This document shows, piece after piece, positions 8,287 to 17,586 of a stretch of DNA of 33,015 nt; position 1 is the first letter of the stretch, and every line of letters begins with the position of its first letter. The stretch comes from Methylophaga sp. (GTDB lineage: Bacteria; Pseudomonadota; Gammaproteobacteria; Nitrosococcales; Methylophagaceae), in assembly GCF_009711715.1 (NCBI RefSeq), contig NZ_VENF01000022.1, forward strand, positions 1-33,015. Direction: 5' to 3'. Below the pieces are notes generated by a model. It did not search any database. It had not been told where the DNA came from and was given only the letters and a program-made list of their open reading frames with translations. A program made the position numbers and the translations under genes.

Positions 8287-8472
8287 GTGAAAGTTCACCC
8301 GCATCAAGTGAACTATATGCGACAAATGAGAAATGCACAGAATCAAGCTATTGTTGAAAACTTCCGTTCGCAGTCCCAATACCGAGCAGATAATCAGCAA
8401 AATAGTAAACCATTGCATGATGAGAAAGAAGTTGTTGCATACCAGCACTGGCAACAATTATTACGACGTTAG
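8287..8472 (+). CDS. Hypothetical 61-residue hydrophilic protein
   Basis: A GTG-started frame encodes a Gln/Asn/His-rich hydrophilic peptide with no membrane segment and no recognised motif. GAGG lies only two bases before the GTG, which is too close for a normal ribosome site; an ATG at 8317 would leave about 51 residues. It sits in an otherwise gene-free gap between a plus-strand transporter and the end of a minus-strand operon. It may be non-coding. Confidence 0.25.
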   Translation: MKVHPHQVNYMRQMRNAQNQAIVENFRSQSQYRADNQQNSKPLHDEKEVVAYQHWQQLLRR

Positions 8473-8593
8473 CTAATCAGCTATTTTCCATCTTTTGATA
8501 GTCACAATGATATATTCATCGCCCTTATTCATAATAAGTAAGCTCTGAAATAACTCTTGATTTAATCTTCTTTATCGGTGGCTTGTGATTAGG

Positions 8594-9694
8594 CTATTTT
8601 AAACGTCGCCGAAAAACGGCTAATGCCAAAATCAACATTGGAACTGCAATTGCGAGCAGGCTTAAAGTTTCATCCCACAACTCCATCCAACCAGCGCCTT
8701 TTAAGAAAATGCCGGTGATAATGTCCATGTAATAACGCAATGGACTCAGGTATGACAAAGCTTGGAGAAATACTGGCATCGACTCCACTGGTGTCAGGGT
8801 GCCGGACAGGAACATTACTGGAAATAATCCAAAAAATGACAATAACAGTGCTTGCTGCAGGGTGCGGCTATAGGAGGCAATCAGTACCCCGAGGGCGATG
8901 GCACTCAACAGAAAAACTCCAGTAAGGGCCAAAAATAGCGCCAGACTACCACGCAATGGCACATCGAAAGCGCGCACAATTAACAGACTGGGAAACACTG
9001 ACAGTATTCCCATAATCATGGTTGGGGTAAGCTTGGCGAGAAACAATTGCATGGTTGAAATTGGCGTCACCAACAGTTGCTCTATGGTGCCCCGCTCCTT
9101 TTCTCGTACAATACTCGCTGCCGGATGAATCACGCCTACCATCATTCCAGCCAATGCAATCATTGACAGTACCATGAAGTTCGCTGTGGTCAGCTGCGGG
9201 TTGTACCATATGCGTGTGACCGACACCACATTGGTGTCCCGTGATTGCGGAAACTGTTCCCGAACAAATGCGTTAACTATGCCTTTCGCGTAATACAGCG
9301 AATTAGCAGCAATATTGGAGTCAGTGCCATCCTGCAAAAACTGAACTTTCGCTTGGTTCCCAGCACGAACACTACGCTCAAAACCTGGCGGTATGACGAA
9401 GATGGTAGTCACCTCACCGCGGGTTAAATGCCTCTCCGCTACCGATACGTCATTTTCCTGGTGCTTAAGATCGAACGACTGGCTTAACGCAAATTTCTGT
9501 AGCAATGTGCGGCTCAGCACACTGCGATCCTGGTCGACCACCGCCATTGGTACATTCTCAACATCGAAACTTAAGGCCATGGCGCAGATTACGACTTCAA
9601 TAGTGTATAACCACAGTATCAATCCTAGAATCACTCGATCACGAAAGAATTGGATCGTTTCCTTGCGAAGAAGACCGATAAATGCAACAGGCAT
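8594..9694 (-). CDS. ABC-2 type transporter permease (YhhJ/YbhS-like), second subunit
   Basis: The 366-residue inner-membrane permease has one N-terminal helix, a large extracytoplasmic domain (about residues 45-165) and a C-terminal bundle of five to six helices, the ABC-2 layout. The signature SIVREKERGTIEQLLVTPIS (starting near residue 195) is the coupling segment of this family. I place the start at ATG 9694 because its A is the last base of the upstream permease's TGA (TGATG overlap) and AAGG precedes it by seven bases; an in-frame ATG at 9721 exists further up. With the paralogous permease it probably forms the heterodimeric channel of the exporter encoded by this four-gene operon. Confidence 0.9.
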   Translation of the reverse strand: MPVAFIGLLRKETIQFFRDRVILGLILWLYTIEVVICAMALSFDVENVPMAVVDQDRSVLSRTLLQKFALSQSFDLKHQENDVSVAERHLTRGEVTTIFVIPPGFERSVRAGNQAKVQFLQDGTDSNIAANSLYYAKGIVNAFVREQFPQSRDTNVVSVTRIWYNPQLTTANFMVLSMIALAGMMVGVIHPAASIVREKERGTIEQLLVTPISTMQLFLAKLTPTMIMGILSVFPSLLIVRAFDVPLRGSLALFLALTGVFLLSAIALGVLIASYSRTLQQALLLSFFGLFPVMFLSGTLTPVESMPVFLQALSYLSPLRYYMDIITGIFLKGAGWMELWDETLSLLAIAVPMLILALAVFRRRLK

Positions 9695-10788
9695 CAGGCT
9701 ACCTTCTGTTTCATGCGACAAGTGGCAAAGATAAACACCACCAACGTGTAAATAATCAAAAGCAGCAGATTAGGTATAACCGCCTCAATGCCGAGGCCTT
9801 TTAATAATATGCCTCTCGACACCTCCATAAAATAGTTGGCGGGAAATAACTGGCTATAAAGTTGCAGACCGAAAGGCATGGTGAAAATGGGGAACAAGAA
9901 GCCAGAAAAAAGAAATGATGGCATCAGTGTGATGATCAGGGTAAGTAACATGGCGGCAAGCTGAGTTCTTGCAATGGAGGAAACCAGCAAACCAATGCCC
10001 ACCGTCGTGAAAACATATATTAATGATGCGAAGAATAACAACGGTAGGCTGCCGGCAATGGGAACCTTAAACCAGGCAAACCCGACCAAGATCACCATCA
10101 ATATCTCGAGAAAAGCCACTGATGCATAGGGCAGAAGTTTCCCCAAAATGTATTCACTGGAATGCAGAGGCGAGGCATAAATTTGAGACACGCTACCCGT
10201 TTCTTTTTCCCTGACAATTGCCAACGCAGTCAGCAACGGTGGAAAAGCCATTAAAATGACTGCAAACAGTCCCGGGACGACAAAAGTAATGCTACTTAGG
10301 GACGGGTTGTACCAAACGCGGGTTTCGACTCCAACCAAATCAGGTTGGGGCTTGGGAAAGCTAGCAACCACGGCATCAATATATGCCAAGCCCAACCTGG
10401 CGATCACCGGATAACCACCATCAATAATGACCTGCACTGGAGCTGGCTGGTTGCGTAATACTCTCCGGCTAAAGCCTGATGGAATAACAATACCTGCGCG
10501 TATTTGGGAGCGCTGCATGCTGCGTTCAAGATCGTGGGTACTGTGACTGTATTCGATAATTTCGAAATAAGGGGAGCTCGCAAAACGGTCGACCAGCATG
10601 CGACTCATAGGTGTATTGTCCTGATCGTAAATACCCAGGGCCAACTCATCCACATCCAAGTTTATGGCATAACCAAATAAAAACAGCATAATCAGGGGCA
10701 TGATCGCAGCCAGTACTATAGTCACCGGATCCCTTACCAATTCACGGGTTTCCTTAGTCAGCAATGCGGTCATACGACGGTAATTCAT
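9694..10788 (-). CDS. ABC-2 type transporter permease (YbhS/YbhR-like), first subunit
   Basis: This 364-residue paralogue of the next gene has the same architecture: TM1 near 25-42, a soluble domain with VWYNPSLSS before TM2, ALAIVREKETGSVSQIYASP as coupling segment, and a C-terminal helix bundle. The start overlaps the stop of the ATPase gene (ATGA), and its own stop overlaps the next start, so the three cytoplasmic/membrane parts are translationally coupled. It is a half-channel for an exporter of unknown substrate; relatives move drugs or envelope components together with a HlyD adaptor. Confidence 0.9.
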   Translation of the reverse strand: MNYRRMTALLTKETRELVRDPVTIVLAAIMPLIMLFLFGYAINLDVDELALGIYDQDNTPMSRMLVDRFASSPYFEIIEYSHSTHDLERSMQRSQIRAGIVIPSGFSRRVLRNQPAPVQVIIDGGYPVIARLGLAYIDAVVASFPKPQPDLVGVETRVWYNPSLSSITFVVPGLFAVILMAFPPLLTALAIVREKETGSVSQIYASPLHSSEYILGKLLPYASVAFLEILMVILVGFAWFKVPIAGSLPLLFFASLIYVFTTVGIGLLVSSIARTQLAAMLLTLIITLMPSFLFSGFLFPIFTMPFGLQLYSQLFPANYFMEVSRGILLKGLGIEAVIPNLLLLIIYTLVVFIFATCRMKQKVA

Positions 10789-12515
10789 ACCACACCCCCG
10801 ACCTGTTCAGCGCTAGTGGCCCGAGCAACCGCTTGGAGAAAAAGCGTTTCCATATCGGTGTCTGGCGCCAACGCCAGGGAATGGGCAAGTTCATCCCGGG
10901 TACCATGGGAGATCAGTCGGCCACTCATCATCAGTGCCAATCGATCGCAGTACGCAGCCTCATCAAGATAATGGGTCGTCACAATTACCGTCATCCCGGC
11001 AGACACCAATGTTCTGATAACATCCCAAAAACGGTATCTAGATATGGGGTCAATGCCGGAGGTCGGCTCGTCGAGAAAAAGTACCGCTGGCTGGTGCAGA
11101 ATGCTGCATGCAAGTGCCAGTCGCTGTCGGACAGCACCGGACAATTCGGTAGCTAAGGTTTGTAGTGGCACATTCAAACCAGTCACTGAGCTAGCCCAAT
11201 CTATGGCAGTTTGCGCAACCTTGCCCGATAAACCGTAGAGGTTGGCAAAGAAAGCCAGGTTTTCGGCAGCAGTCATATCCAGATAGAGCGAGAACTTTTG
11301 AGACATATAGCCGATTTGACGTTTCAAGTTGCGGTTTGTTGTACTCACGGCCTCACCAGCAACAACCGCGCTGCCTTCGCCGATGACAGCCAACCCGCAA
11401 AAGGCCCGGATCATCGTGGTTTTACCTGCCCCGTTAGGCCCCAACAGAGCCAATAGTTCACCACCGTCAACCGTCAATGAGACCCCATCAACGGCAGTAA
11501 AATTGCCGAACCGGATGCTAAGGTTTTCCGTTCGCACGCCGCTGTTATATTTTTTAGGTGCAAGCGTAGTCAGATCTAGAGGTTTTTCGCCAAACTGTTC
11601 ACCACTATGCAGAACAAACAAGTCCTCAAGCTTTGGTGCAGCTGGTTTAACCGTGATATTCGTGCGGAGCTCGCTAGCGACTCGTTTTTCAAACTCAGCA
11701 TCATCGGTAACGCAACGGAAACGATCCGGCAGCCTCTGTATGGAATGTGTCCCCTGTATACGACGCAGCGCTTTAGCGACAACTTCCTCAGGTGCGGTAG
11801 CTGAATCAAAGGAAATGCTGAAGACCCGACCTTTGAGTTGTTCTAACAGTGAGTCCGGCGTTGAGTCCGCGAGCAACTTGCCGTCTTGCAACAGGAGCAC
11901 GCGGTCACAGCGCATTGCCTCATCCATATAGGATGTGGCAACGATAGTGGTTACCTCCTGCTGCCGAAAACGATCTAGCATCTCCCATAACTGTCGCCGC
12001 GACAGAGGATCCACTCCCAACCCTGGTTCATCAAGAATGAGTAGTTCCGGCTCATGAACTAAGTTAGTACAGAGTGAAAGCTTTTTTCGCATGCCGCCGG
12101 AGAGTTGACCGGCGGGTCTCTGTGTAAATGCAGTTAGGCCCGCCATCTGCAATAGCGTGTTACGGCGTAGTTGGTATTGCTCGTTAGTTACGTCATGAAG
12201 TCGGGCAAAAAACTCGAGGTTTTCATCTACGCTCAACCGGTCATATAAAGTAAATCCCTGGGACATATAGCCGATGCGTGTGGCGATTTTCTTAGACTGG
12301 CGGCGCGAATCATAGTCAAATACTCGACAGCTGCCGCTGCTGGGATCGAGGATACCCGCTAACATCTGCAACAGTGTAGTTTTCCCAGCACCATCGGCGC
12401 CCACAATACCGACTCGAGTCCCTCTTGGTACAGTGATGCTGATATTAGCCACCGCCAGGTTCTGTCCAAATCTTCGTGAGAGATCTATAGCCTGTAACGT
12501 GATCGATTCAGACAT
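10785..12515 (-). CDS. Tandem ABC transporter ATPase (YbhF/YhiH-like)
   Basis: This 576-residue cytoplasmic protein holds two nucleotide-binding domains in one chain. Domain 1 has Walker A GADGAGKTT (39-47), signature LSGGMRKK (138-145) and Walker B LLILDEP (158-164). Domain 2 has Walker A GPNGAGKTT (359-367), signature LSGAVRQR (458-465) and Walker B/LDEPTSG (481-487). The second signature has Ala in place of the second Gly, a mild deviation suggesting unequal sites. A linker of about 100 residues joins the domains. It starts 7 bp after the HlyD gene and overlaps the first permease by four bases. It energises the ABC-2 exporter. Confidence 0.93.
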   Translation of the reverse strand: MSESITLQAIDLSRRFGQNLAVANISITVPRGTRVGIVGADGAGKTTLLQMLAGILDPSSGSCRVFDYDSRRQSKKIATRIGYMSQGFTLYDRLSVDENLEFFARLHDVTNEQYQLRRNTLLQMAGLTAFTQRPAGQLSGGMRKKLSLCTNLVHEPELLILDEPGLGVDPLSRRQLWEMLDRFRQQEVTTIVATSYMDEAMRCDRVLLLQDGKLLADSTPDSLLEQLKGRVFSISFDSATAPEEVVAKALRRIQGTHSIQRLPDRFRCVTDDAEFEKRVASELRTNITVKPAAPKLEDLFVLHSGEQFGEKPLDLTTLAPKKYNSGVRTENLSIRFGNFTAVDGVSLTVDGGELLALLGPNGAGKTTMIRAFCGLAVIGEGSAVVAGEAVSTTNRNLKRQIGYMSQKFSLYLDMTAAENLAFFANLYGLSGKVAQTAIDWASSVTGLNVPLQTLATELSGAVRQRLALACSILHQPAVLFLDEPTSGIDPISRYRFWDVIRTLVSAGMTVIVTTHYLDEAAYCDRLALMMSGRLISHGTRDELAHSLALAPDTDMETLFLQAVARATSAEQVGGVV

Positions 12516-12522
12516 GCTTATT

Positions 12523-13488
12523 TCAGCTTCCTGGAACCATTAGCAGTTCTGGCCATTCTGCGGTCGTATCCCAGCGTATCCAGGCATCTGCAGGCATGCC
12601 CGGCTTTAATTCATTATCTGTATTATCCAGTATCAATGTCACACCATAGACCATCCGCTGACGTTCGTCTGGCATATGTATGTCTCGTGGTGTGAATTGG
12701 GCAAAATCATCGATACGGCTGACCTTGGCAGTGAAATAGCGCTCAAGACCATCGACACGAATTCGGGCATCATCACCCAAGTTTATGCGATTCAGGTTAT
12801 GTGTCGACACATAGACTTTTAATTCCAGCCGACCGAGATCAACAATAACTGCCAAGGGTTGACCAGCAGATACGATCTCACCTGTTTCCACTGCACGAAT
12901 TAACACGGTACCCGATAACGGGGCAGTAACCTCGAGCTTATCCCGTTGCGATTCAGCCAACGAGACTCTCGCGTTGGCGGCTTCAACTTGGGCGTTGAGC
13001 GATTTACGCTGGTTTCGCAAAACTTGCAATTGCCCCTGTGCTTCTTTGACGGCATTTTCAGCTGTATCAATGTCATGCTGCGAAGCCAGTTTTTTTGCTT
13101 GTAATGACCGGACTCTCTGCAACTGACGTTCCGCAGTTTCAACATGGTGGCGCCATGTACTAAGTTGGTTATCAATGGCAGCGATGTTTTCCTTGAGTGA
13201 TGTGAGTTCCGCCTCTGTCGCCCGAATTAGGTCTTCTGCATCTGATGGATCGATCTCGACAAGTACGTCACCCGCTGTGACAGATTCACCTTCCACCAGG
13301 CTATGCTGCAATACTCGTCCCTCCCGTTCAGCGGCAACCTTCACATCACGCCCCTCAATATGCCCGTTGCCATAGACGAACCCCTCTGGTAACGGAGTTC
13401 TGTCAGTCAATAGAAAGAAGGCGTAGGAAGTGACAGCAATTAACACTATTACCATGAGGGACCAGATCCATGATTTCTTTTTCACCAT
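12523..13488 (-). CDS. HlyD-family membrane-fusion protein of the ABC exporter
   Basis: This adaptor of about 321 residues is anchored by one N-terminal helix (about residues 8-26 from the chosen start). It has a split biotinyl-lipoyl domain (…AAEREGRVLQHSLVEGESV… and LSGTVLIRAVETGEIVSAGQPL), a coiled-coil hairpin between them (about 90-195) and a beta-barrel domain after. This is the YhiI/YbhG group that links ABC-2 exporters to an outer-membrane channel. I prefer ATG 13488, with GGAG just before it, over ATG 13503. It begins 28 bp after the PLD gene, so the exporter may be read as the tail of the long operon. No TolC partner lies beside it; CusC further right belongs to another operon. Confidence 0.88.
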   Translation of the reverse strand: MVKKKSWIWSLMVIVLIAVTSYAFFLLTDRTPLPEGFVYGNGHIEGRDVKVAAEREGRVLQHSLVEGESVTAGDVLVEIDPSDAEDLIRATEAELTSLKENIAAIDNQLSTWRHHVETAERQLQRVRSLQAKKLASQHDIDTAENAVKEAQGQLQVLRNQRKSLNAQVEAANARVSLAESQRDKLEVTAPLSGTVLIRAVETGEIVSAGQPLAVIVDLGRLELKVYVSTHNLNRINLGDDARIRVDGLERYFTAKVSRIDDFAQFTPRDIHMPDERQRMVYGVTLILDNTDNELKPGMPADAWIRWDTTAEWPELLMVPGS

Positions 13489-13516
13489 TCTTCTCCATTC
13501 CAACTATAAACTTGTT

Positions 13517-14620
13517 CTATAGCCAACGCTTTAAACTTGAAGCAACTACACCCGCCATCCTGGAGCGAATACCTCGCTTGAACCATAAATTTAAAGAGAC
13601 TCTTTCAGCCTGGCTAATATCATTGAGAAATTGGTTCTTAAGCGTTGTGCTTAAATGTTTATTGGCACTAATCAAGCTCAGTTCGTAATTAATGAATAAA
13701 CTACGATAATCGAGGTTGGCAGTTCCAATTAGAACCCAGCTACTGTCAACAACCACAGTTTTTGAATGAAGTACTCGAGGTAAGTATTCGTAGATCTTGA
13801 TACCGCTTGCGAGCATCGGGGCGTAAAGACTTCTGGATGCCCAGATGGCAATACGAATGTCACTTTTTCGTGGAACTAATAACTTCACATCAACACCTCG
13901 GTTCGATGCTTTAACAAGCTGATTTATAATGTAGGTGTCTGGCACGAAATAAGGTGTTGTGATAAATATTGTATTTTTGGCTCGTTTAAAAATAGCTGCA
14001 TATTCACACCTCAACCGGTATCTGCAAGCCAATGTGTGGTTATGAAATAATTGGCTTCCGCTACTAATCTGCTTCGGCAGTTCACGCAAGTGACCTGTCC
14101 AGAATAGATCAAATAACTGCGATGCTTCCTTAGCTTTTATACCCGTGAAACTGATGTGCGTATCTCTCCACCGGTAATCTCCATATATTTTTTTTGAGTT
14201 TTCCTTGTGAATATTAAAGCCACCTAAAAAAGCAATATTGTTGTCCACTACTAACAGTTTTCGGTGGTCCCTGCGGTTATATCGTAATGGATGCTGCCAG
14301 CTCCAGGGATGAAACCAATGCAGCTCCACACCGCTATCTCGCAAAGCTTTAATCAGCTCCTGTGATGACCAGCGAGCCGACCCCACCGCATCAAGAATTA
14401 CTCTAACCTCAACTTTATTTCTTGCCCTCTCCACAAGAGCATCCACAAAAAGCTTTCCTACCTGGTCATAAGCAAAAATATATGTTTCTAGTTTTATCGT
14501 ATGCTGGGCTTTTGAAGTCGCAGATAACATACTTTCATAGAGGTCATCACCTTCATCAAAGACAATAAATTCGTCTTCAGACTCTTCAGGAAGAGCGATA
14601 GATGAGTCGCAACCATTCAT
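13517..14620 (-). CDS. Cardiolipin-synthase-like phospholipase D protein
   Basis: The 367-residue protein has two HKD motifs: HRKLLVVD (119-126) followed by a GGFN segment, and HSKTVVVD (285-292) followed by a GTANLD segment. These form the shared catalytic site of the PLD superfamily. The layout matches ClsB-type cardiolipin synthases, which join two phosphatidyl lipids, but it is shorter than E. coli ClsB/ClsC and has no obvious N-terminal membrane helices, so it may be peripheral. No good ribosome site is seen before ATG 14620. It lies between the helical protein and the HlyD gene. A PLD-type nuclease is an alternative, but the GxxN residues after the HKDs favour Cls. Confidence 0.85.
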   Translation of the reverse strand: MNGCDSSIALPEESEDEFIVFDEGDDLYESMLSATSKAQHTIKLETYIFAYDQVGKLFVDALVERARNKVEVRVILDAVGSARWSSQELIKALRDSGVELHWFHPWSWQHPLRYNRRDHRKLLVVDNNIAFLGGFNIHKENSKKIYGDYRWRDTHISFTGIKAKEASQLFDLFWTGHLRELPKQISSGSQLFHNHTLACRYRLRCEYAAIFKRAKNTIFITTPYFVPDTYIINQLVKASNRGVDVKLLVPRKSDIRIAIWASRSLYAPMLASGIKIYEYLPRVLHSKTVVVDSSWVLIGTANLDYRSLFINYELSLISANKHLSTTLKNQFLNDISQAERVSLNLWFKRGIRSRMAGVVASSLKRWL

Positions 14621-14749
14621 GATTATTCTCGACCGATTACCACCTTAATAATAATTCAAGCTTTCATGCATGTGGCAGAAAAGAGCGTATATCATCTCTC
14701 CGAATACTTCTTACAACACTAAGTGTGCTTACGAGTAAAAGTTACTTCA

Positions 14750-15208
14750 TCACATATCTTCTAAACGGTTGGCTGACTGCACCATCTGCATCATTTCATG
14801 TTCTTCAAAGGATTTGAGTGTTTCCATTAGCTCTTCCGCCGAGGGTATATCCGCGCGTTCATGTAGATAACGATACAGGTCAATGACCTGCTTATGCTGA
14901 TCAATAATTACCTGCATGATTTCTCTAGTCGATAGCTGAGAAAAGGGCGCCTCACAATCATGATGTTGAATAATTGGATGTTTATTCAAATACTCATAGC
15001 ACCAGGTATTTAAGGCATGTTCATTACCTGTGACCTCAAACTGATGAACAACATGTCCAAGCTTTTCTTCATGTTCTGATAAATACTTGAGAAGCATTTG
15101 TGCACGAGCACTCTCATTATTGTCGGCACAATGTTTCAAACACTCGGTAAGGTGTTGATGGAACTCGCTTGTCCAGTGAAGGACATCTCTTAACGTTTCA
15201 ACCTGCAT
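14750..15208 (-). CDS. Putative ferritin-like four-helix protein
   Basis: This 152-residue soluble, all-helical protein is rich in His and Glu at helix-like spacing: EFHQHLTECLKHC, LSEHEEKLGHVVHQFE, IIDQHKQVIDLYRYLHE and SFEEHEMMQMVQ. Four predicted helices with repeated H/E pairs suggest a di-metal four-helix bundle (ferritin/rubrerythrin/hemerythrin-like), but I cannot match one named family or confirm ligands. AGGAGA gives a strong ribosome site before ATG 15208. It sits 50 bp after the RNase gene in the same direction. A role in metal or redox protection would fit the island, but this is inference. Confidence 0.72.
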   Translation of the reverse strand: MQVETLRDVLHWTSEFHQHLTECLKHCADNNESARAQMLLKYLSEHEEKLGHVVHQFEVTGNEHALNTWCYEYLNKHPIIQHHDCEAPFSQLSTREIMQVIIDQHKQVIDLYRYLHERADIPSAEELMETLKSFEEHEMMQMVQSANRLEDM

Positions 15209-15258
15209 AATCGGTTCTCCTGATTTTTGTTAGACTGCCATTAATAGAGCTAATTTAG

Positions 15259-16614
15259 TCATACTTGTAGAACACTCCCATATACAGCAACATTAACTGC
15301 AAATGGGGTATTTTCTTGAAGATATAGACGAAAACCGTCAAGCGCCTCTGCATCACCATGGACCAAGTGGATCTGTGTTGAACCTGTTAAGTCTGAGTTC
15401 TTCAGCCACTGACACAGCTCCAGATAATCCCCGTGCCCAGAGAGCCCGGAGATACTATCAATTTTGGCTCGCACCGGTATCCATTCGCCATGAATTTTTA
15501 CCACATTGGCACCCTCTAAAAGTTGCGCCCCCCGGGTTCCGCCAGCTTGATAGCCTGTAAAAAGCACCGTGGTTTTATTGTTTCCAAGTAACCTTTTAAA
15601 ATGATGCAAAATGCGGCCCCCTGTAGCCATTCCGCTGCCTGCAATGATGATGTGAGGGTATTTTTGTCCGGCCAGAGCCTTGGATTCTTCTACTGATTGG
15701 GTATAGGTGACAACGTCACACATACGATGACATTGCTCAGTATTCAGCCGATGCTGGGATTTGAACTCGCAAAAAATATCCGAAACCTTAATTGCCATCG
15801 GGCTGTCGAGGTATATAGGTATTTTTGGAATAACGTCAGCAGCCATCAATGATGCAAGTATGTGCTGCAGCGCTTGGGCTCTACCAACGGCAAAAGCTGG
15901 TATGAGTAAGACGCCTCCATTTCGGGCCACATTATTAACCACATCCGCCAATTGTCCCAGCGAATCAACATTACTATGTTGTCGATTGCCGTATGTTGAT
16001 TCCATTAATAAATGGTCAAGTGCAGGTAAGGGGCGCGGGGACGCCATCAATACATCTGAATATCTACCCACATCACCCGAGAAGCCTATTTTTTTGTTTT
16101 CTGCTTCCAGAATGATACTTGCAGCACCAAGAATATGCCCGGCAGGTTGCAAGTAAAAACGAAGATCTTTTATTTCTACTAACTCATCAAAATCGATGGA
16201 CTGAAACAGTTCCATACTGTTTTCAGCAGTCCGACGATCATAAAGTGGTTCTGGATGAGCATGTTTGCCTAACTTGTGTTTGCTGTAATATTTAGCATCC
16301 TCTTCCTGAAGATGACCACTGTCAGCCAACAAAATCTGACAAAGACTCTTAGTAGCATGATGTGTAAACACCTGTCCACGGAAACCCTGTTTATAAAGAA
16401 CGGGTATGTAGCCTGAATGATCCAAATGAGCGTGCGTCAATATCACAGCGTCGAGTTCATGAACATCTAAAGCTAGCTGTTGCCAATTACGCTCACGCAA
16501 CCATTTATAACCCTGAAACAGACCACAATCGATCAATATGCGGCTCTGTCCGGTTTCCACAAGAAATTTTGACCCCGTAACTGTTTCTGCCCCGCCAAGA
16601 AAAGTGATTCTCAT
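15259..16614 (-). CDS. Beta-CASP metallo-beta-lactamase ribonuclease
   Basis: The 451-residue cytoplasmic protein has the metal motif HAHLDHSG (61-68), a conserved His in the AGHILGAAS segment, the Asp of SGDVGR and the late His of SGHGDY and HGD. The beta-CASP insert is marked by STYGNRQH, AFAVGRAQ and the GSGMATGGRILHHFKRLL region. This is the bacterial/archaeal CPSF-like RNA-processing group (YsgA/TTHA0252-like), zinc-dependent RNA endo/exonucleases. Its start overlaps the stop of the PRPP-synthetase homologue (ATGA), so the two are translationally coupled. With a neighbouring nucleotide phosphorylase this suggests RNA breakdown linked to nucleotide salvage. Confidence 0.92.
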   Translation of the reverse strand: MRITFLGGAETVTGSKFLVETGQSRILIDCGLFQGYKWLRERNWQQLALDVHELDAVILTHAHLDHSGYIPVLYKQGFRGQVFTHHATKSLCQILLADSGHLQEEDAKYYSKHKLGKHAHPEPLYDRRTAENSMELFQSIDFDELVEIKDLRFYLQPAGHILGAASIILEAENKKIGFSGDVGRYSDVLMASPRPLPALDHLLMESTYGNRQHSNVDSLGQLADVVNNVARNGGVLLIPAFAVGRAQALQHILASLMAADVIPKIPIYLDSPMAIKVSDIFCEFKSQHRLNTEQCHRMCDVVTYTQSVEESKALAGQKYPHIIIAGSGMATGGRILHHFKRLLGNNKTTVLFTGYQAGGTRGAQLLEGANVVKIHGEWIPVRAKIDSISGLSGHGDYLELCQWLKNSDLTGSTQIHLVHGDAEALDGFRLYLQENTPFAVNVAVYGSVLQV

Positions 16615-17570
16615 GGCTGATCTCCTATATGTGGCGTTTCTGATATGAAAGCTTCCACTGCAGTAACCAGTAACGGCGCCATATCGATTGCATTGGTGTG
16701 ATGGACAATAGTGTTAGTTGTAACCAATGCTTCCAATCCGGCTGAGATCAAATTTGTATCGACACCATCTGCAAAAATGCCATGGACCGCGGCACATTGA
16801 ATATGTACAAAGCCTTTTGTTTTTAGTGTATTGATACACTCCAGAATGGTATATCCGCTGGAAATTACATCATCAATAATCACTGCTGTGTGTGAGCTGT
16901 ATGCTTCAATATCAGGCAGTGTAATTTTGACTTTGCGATCTCCATATCGCTGTTTAGTACCGATAGCGAATGGATGGCCACATTGTTTTGCAATATCAGA
17001 CACCCACTGTTCACTCTCAGCATCAGGTCCAATCAGTAATAAATCCTTTTTTTCTCTCAGCCACCGAGCTAGTGCTGGTGCTCCCTGAACCACTGCTGAA
17101 GGCACATGATAAATTTCATCCAGCGTATGATAGCGGTGCAAATGCGGGTCTACTGTTACCAACCAATCCATATGATGTGAAAGATCTTGAGCAAATATTT
17201 TTGATGTTATCGCCTCTCCTTCGATGAAACGGCAGTCCTGTCTCATATAGCTCAGGTAAGGCGCTATCAAACCGACACTGGCAGCCCCAAGCTCTCGCAA
17301 GGTATTAAGCAGAAAAATTAAGGGTAAATATTTAGCATTTGGTTGGGACAAATCGGCAATGATCAAGCATGAACGTTCAGCTACTGGTGACAGAATACGC
17401 AGATACGATTCGCCATCAGGAAACTGTCTTGTATCAAATTTGCCTGGCTCTGCATTCAATAGCTTTGCAAGCGATATTTGCAATGGATGTGGCTCAAGGG
17501 CAAATATAAGAGGTTGTGTGTTGGCTTCCTTTTTTCTTGAGTGAAAATGATGTACAAACTCTGCTGACAT
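16611..17570 (-). CDS. Ribose-phosphate pyrophosphokinase homologue (divergent Prs)
   Basis: The 319-residue protein is the length of class I PRPP synthetases. It has RQFPDGESYLRI (48-59, matching the FSDGE region), PYLSYMRQDCRF (104-115, the ATP-binding RQDRR region), VDPHLHRYH (the DLH metal site) and the PRPP loop VIIDDVISSGYT (230-241). The loop departs from the standard DDMIDTGGT: D-T-G-G becomes S-S-G-Y, and the KRR flexible-loop region is altered (TKQRYGDRK). It is therefore a paralogue, not the housekeeping enzyme, and its reaction direction or substrate could differ. It lies 16 bp after the phosphorylase and overlaps the RNase start. Confidence 0.87.
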   Translation of the reverse strand: MSAEFVHHFHSRKKEANTQPLIFALEPHPLQISLAKLLNAEPGKFDTRQFPDGESYLRILSPVAERSCLIIADLSQPNAKYLPLIFLLNTLRELGAASVGLIAPYLSYMRQDCRFIEGEAITSKIFAQDLSHHMDWLVTVDPHLHRYHTLDEIYHVPSAVVQGAPALARWLREKKDLLLIGPDAESEQWVSDIAKQCGHPFAIGTKQRYGDRKVKITLPDIEAYSSHTAVIIDDVISSGYTILECINTLKTKGFVHIQCAAVHGIFADGVDTNLISAGLEALVTTNTIVHHTNAIDMAPLLVTAVEAFISETPHIGDQP

Positions 17571-17586
17571 GAGGGCTCTGAGCCTT

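Noticed and set aside
10764..11931. Plus-strand frames opposite the tandem ABC ATPase (including 11329-11931)
   Set aside because: They are antisense shadows of a clear two-domain ATPase; the composition is typical of reverse-strand codon bias.
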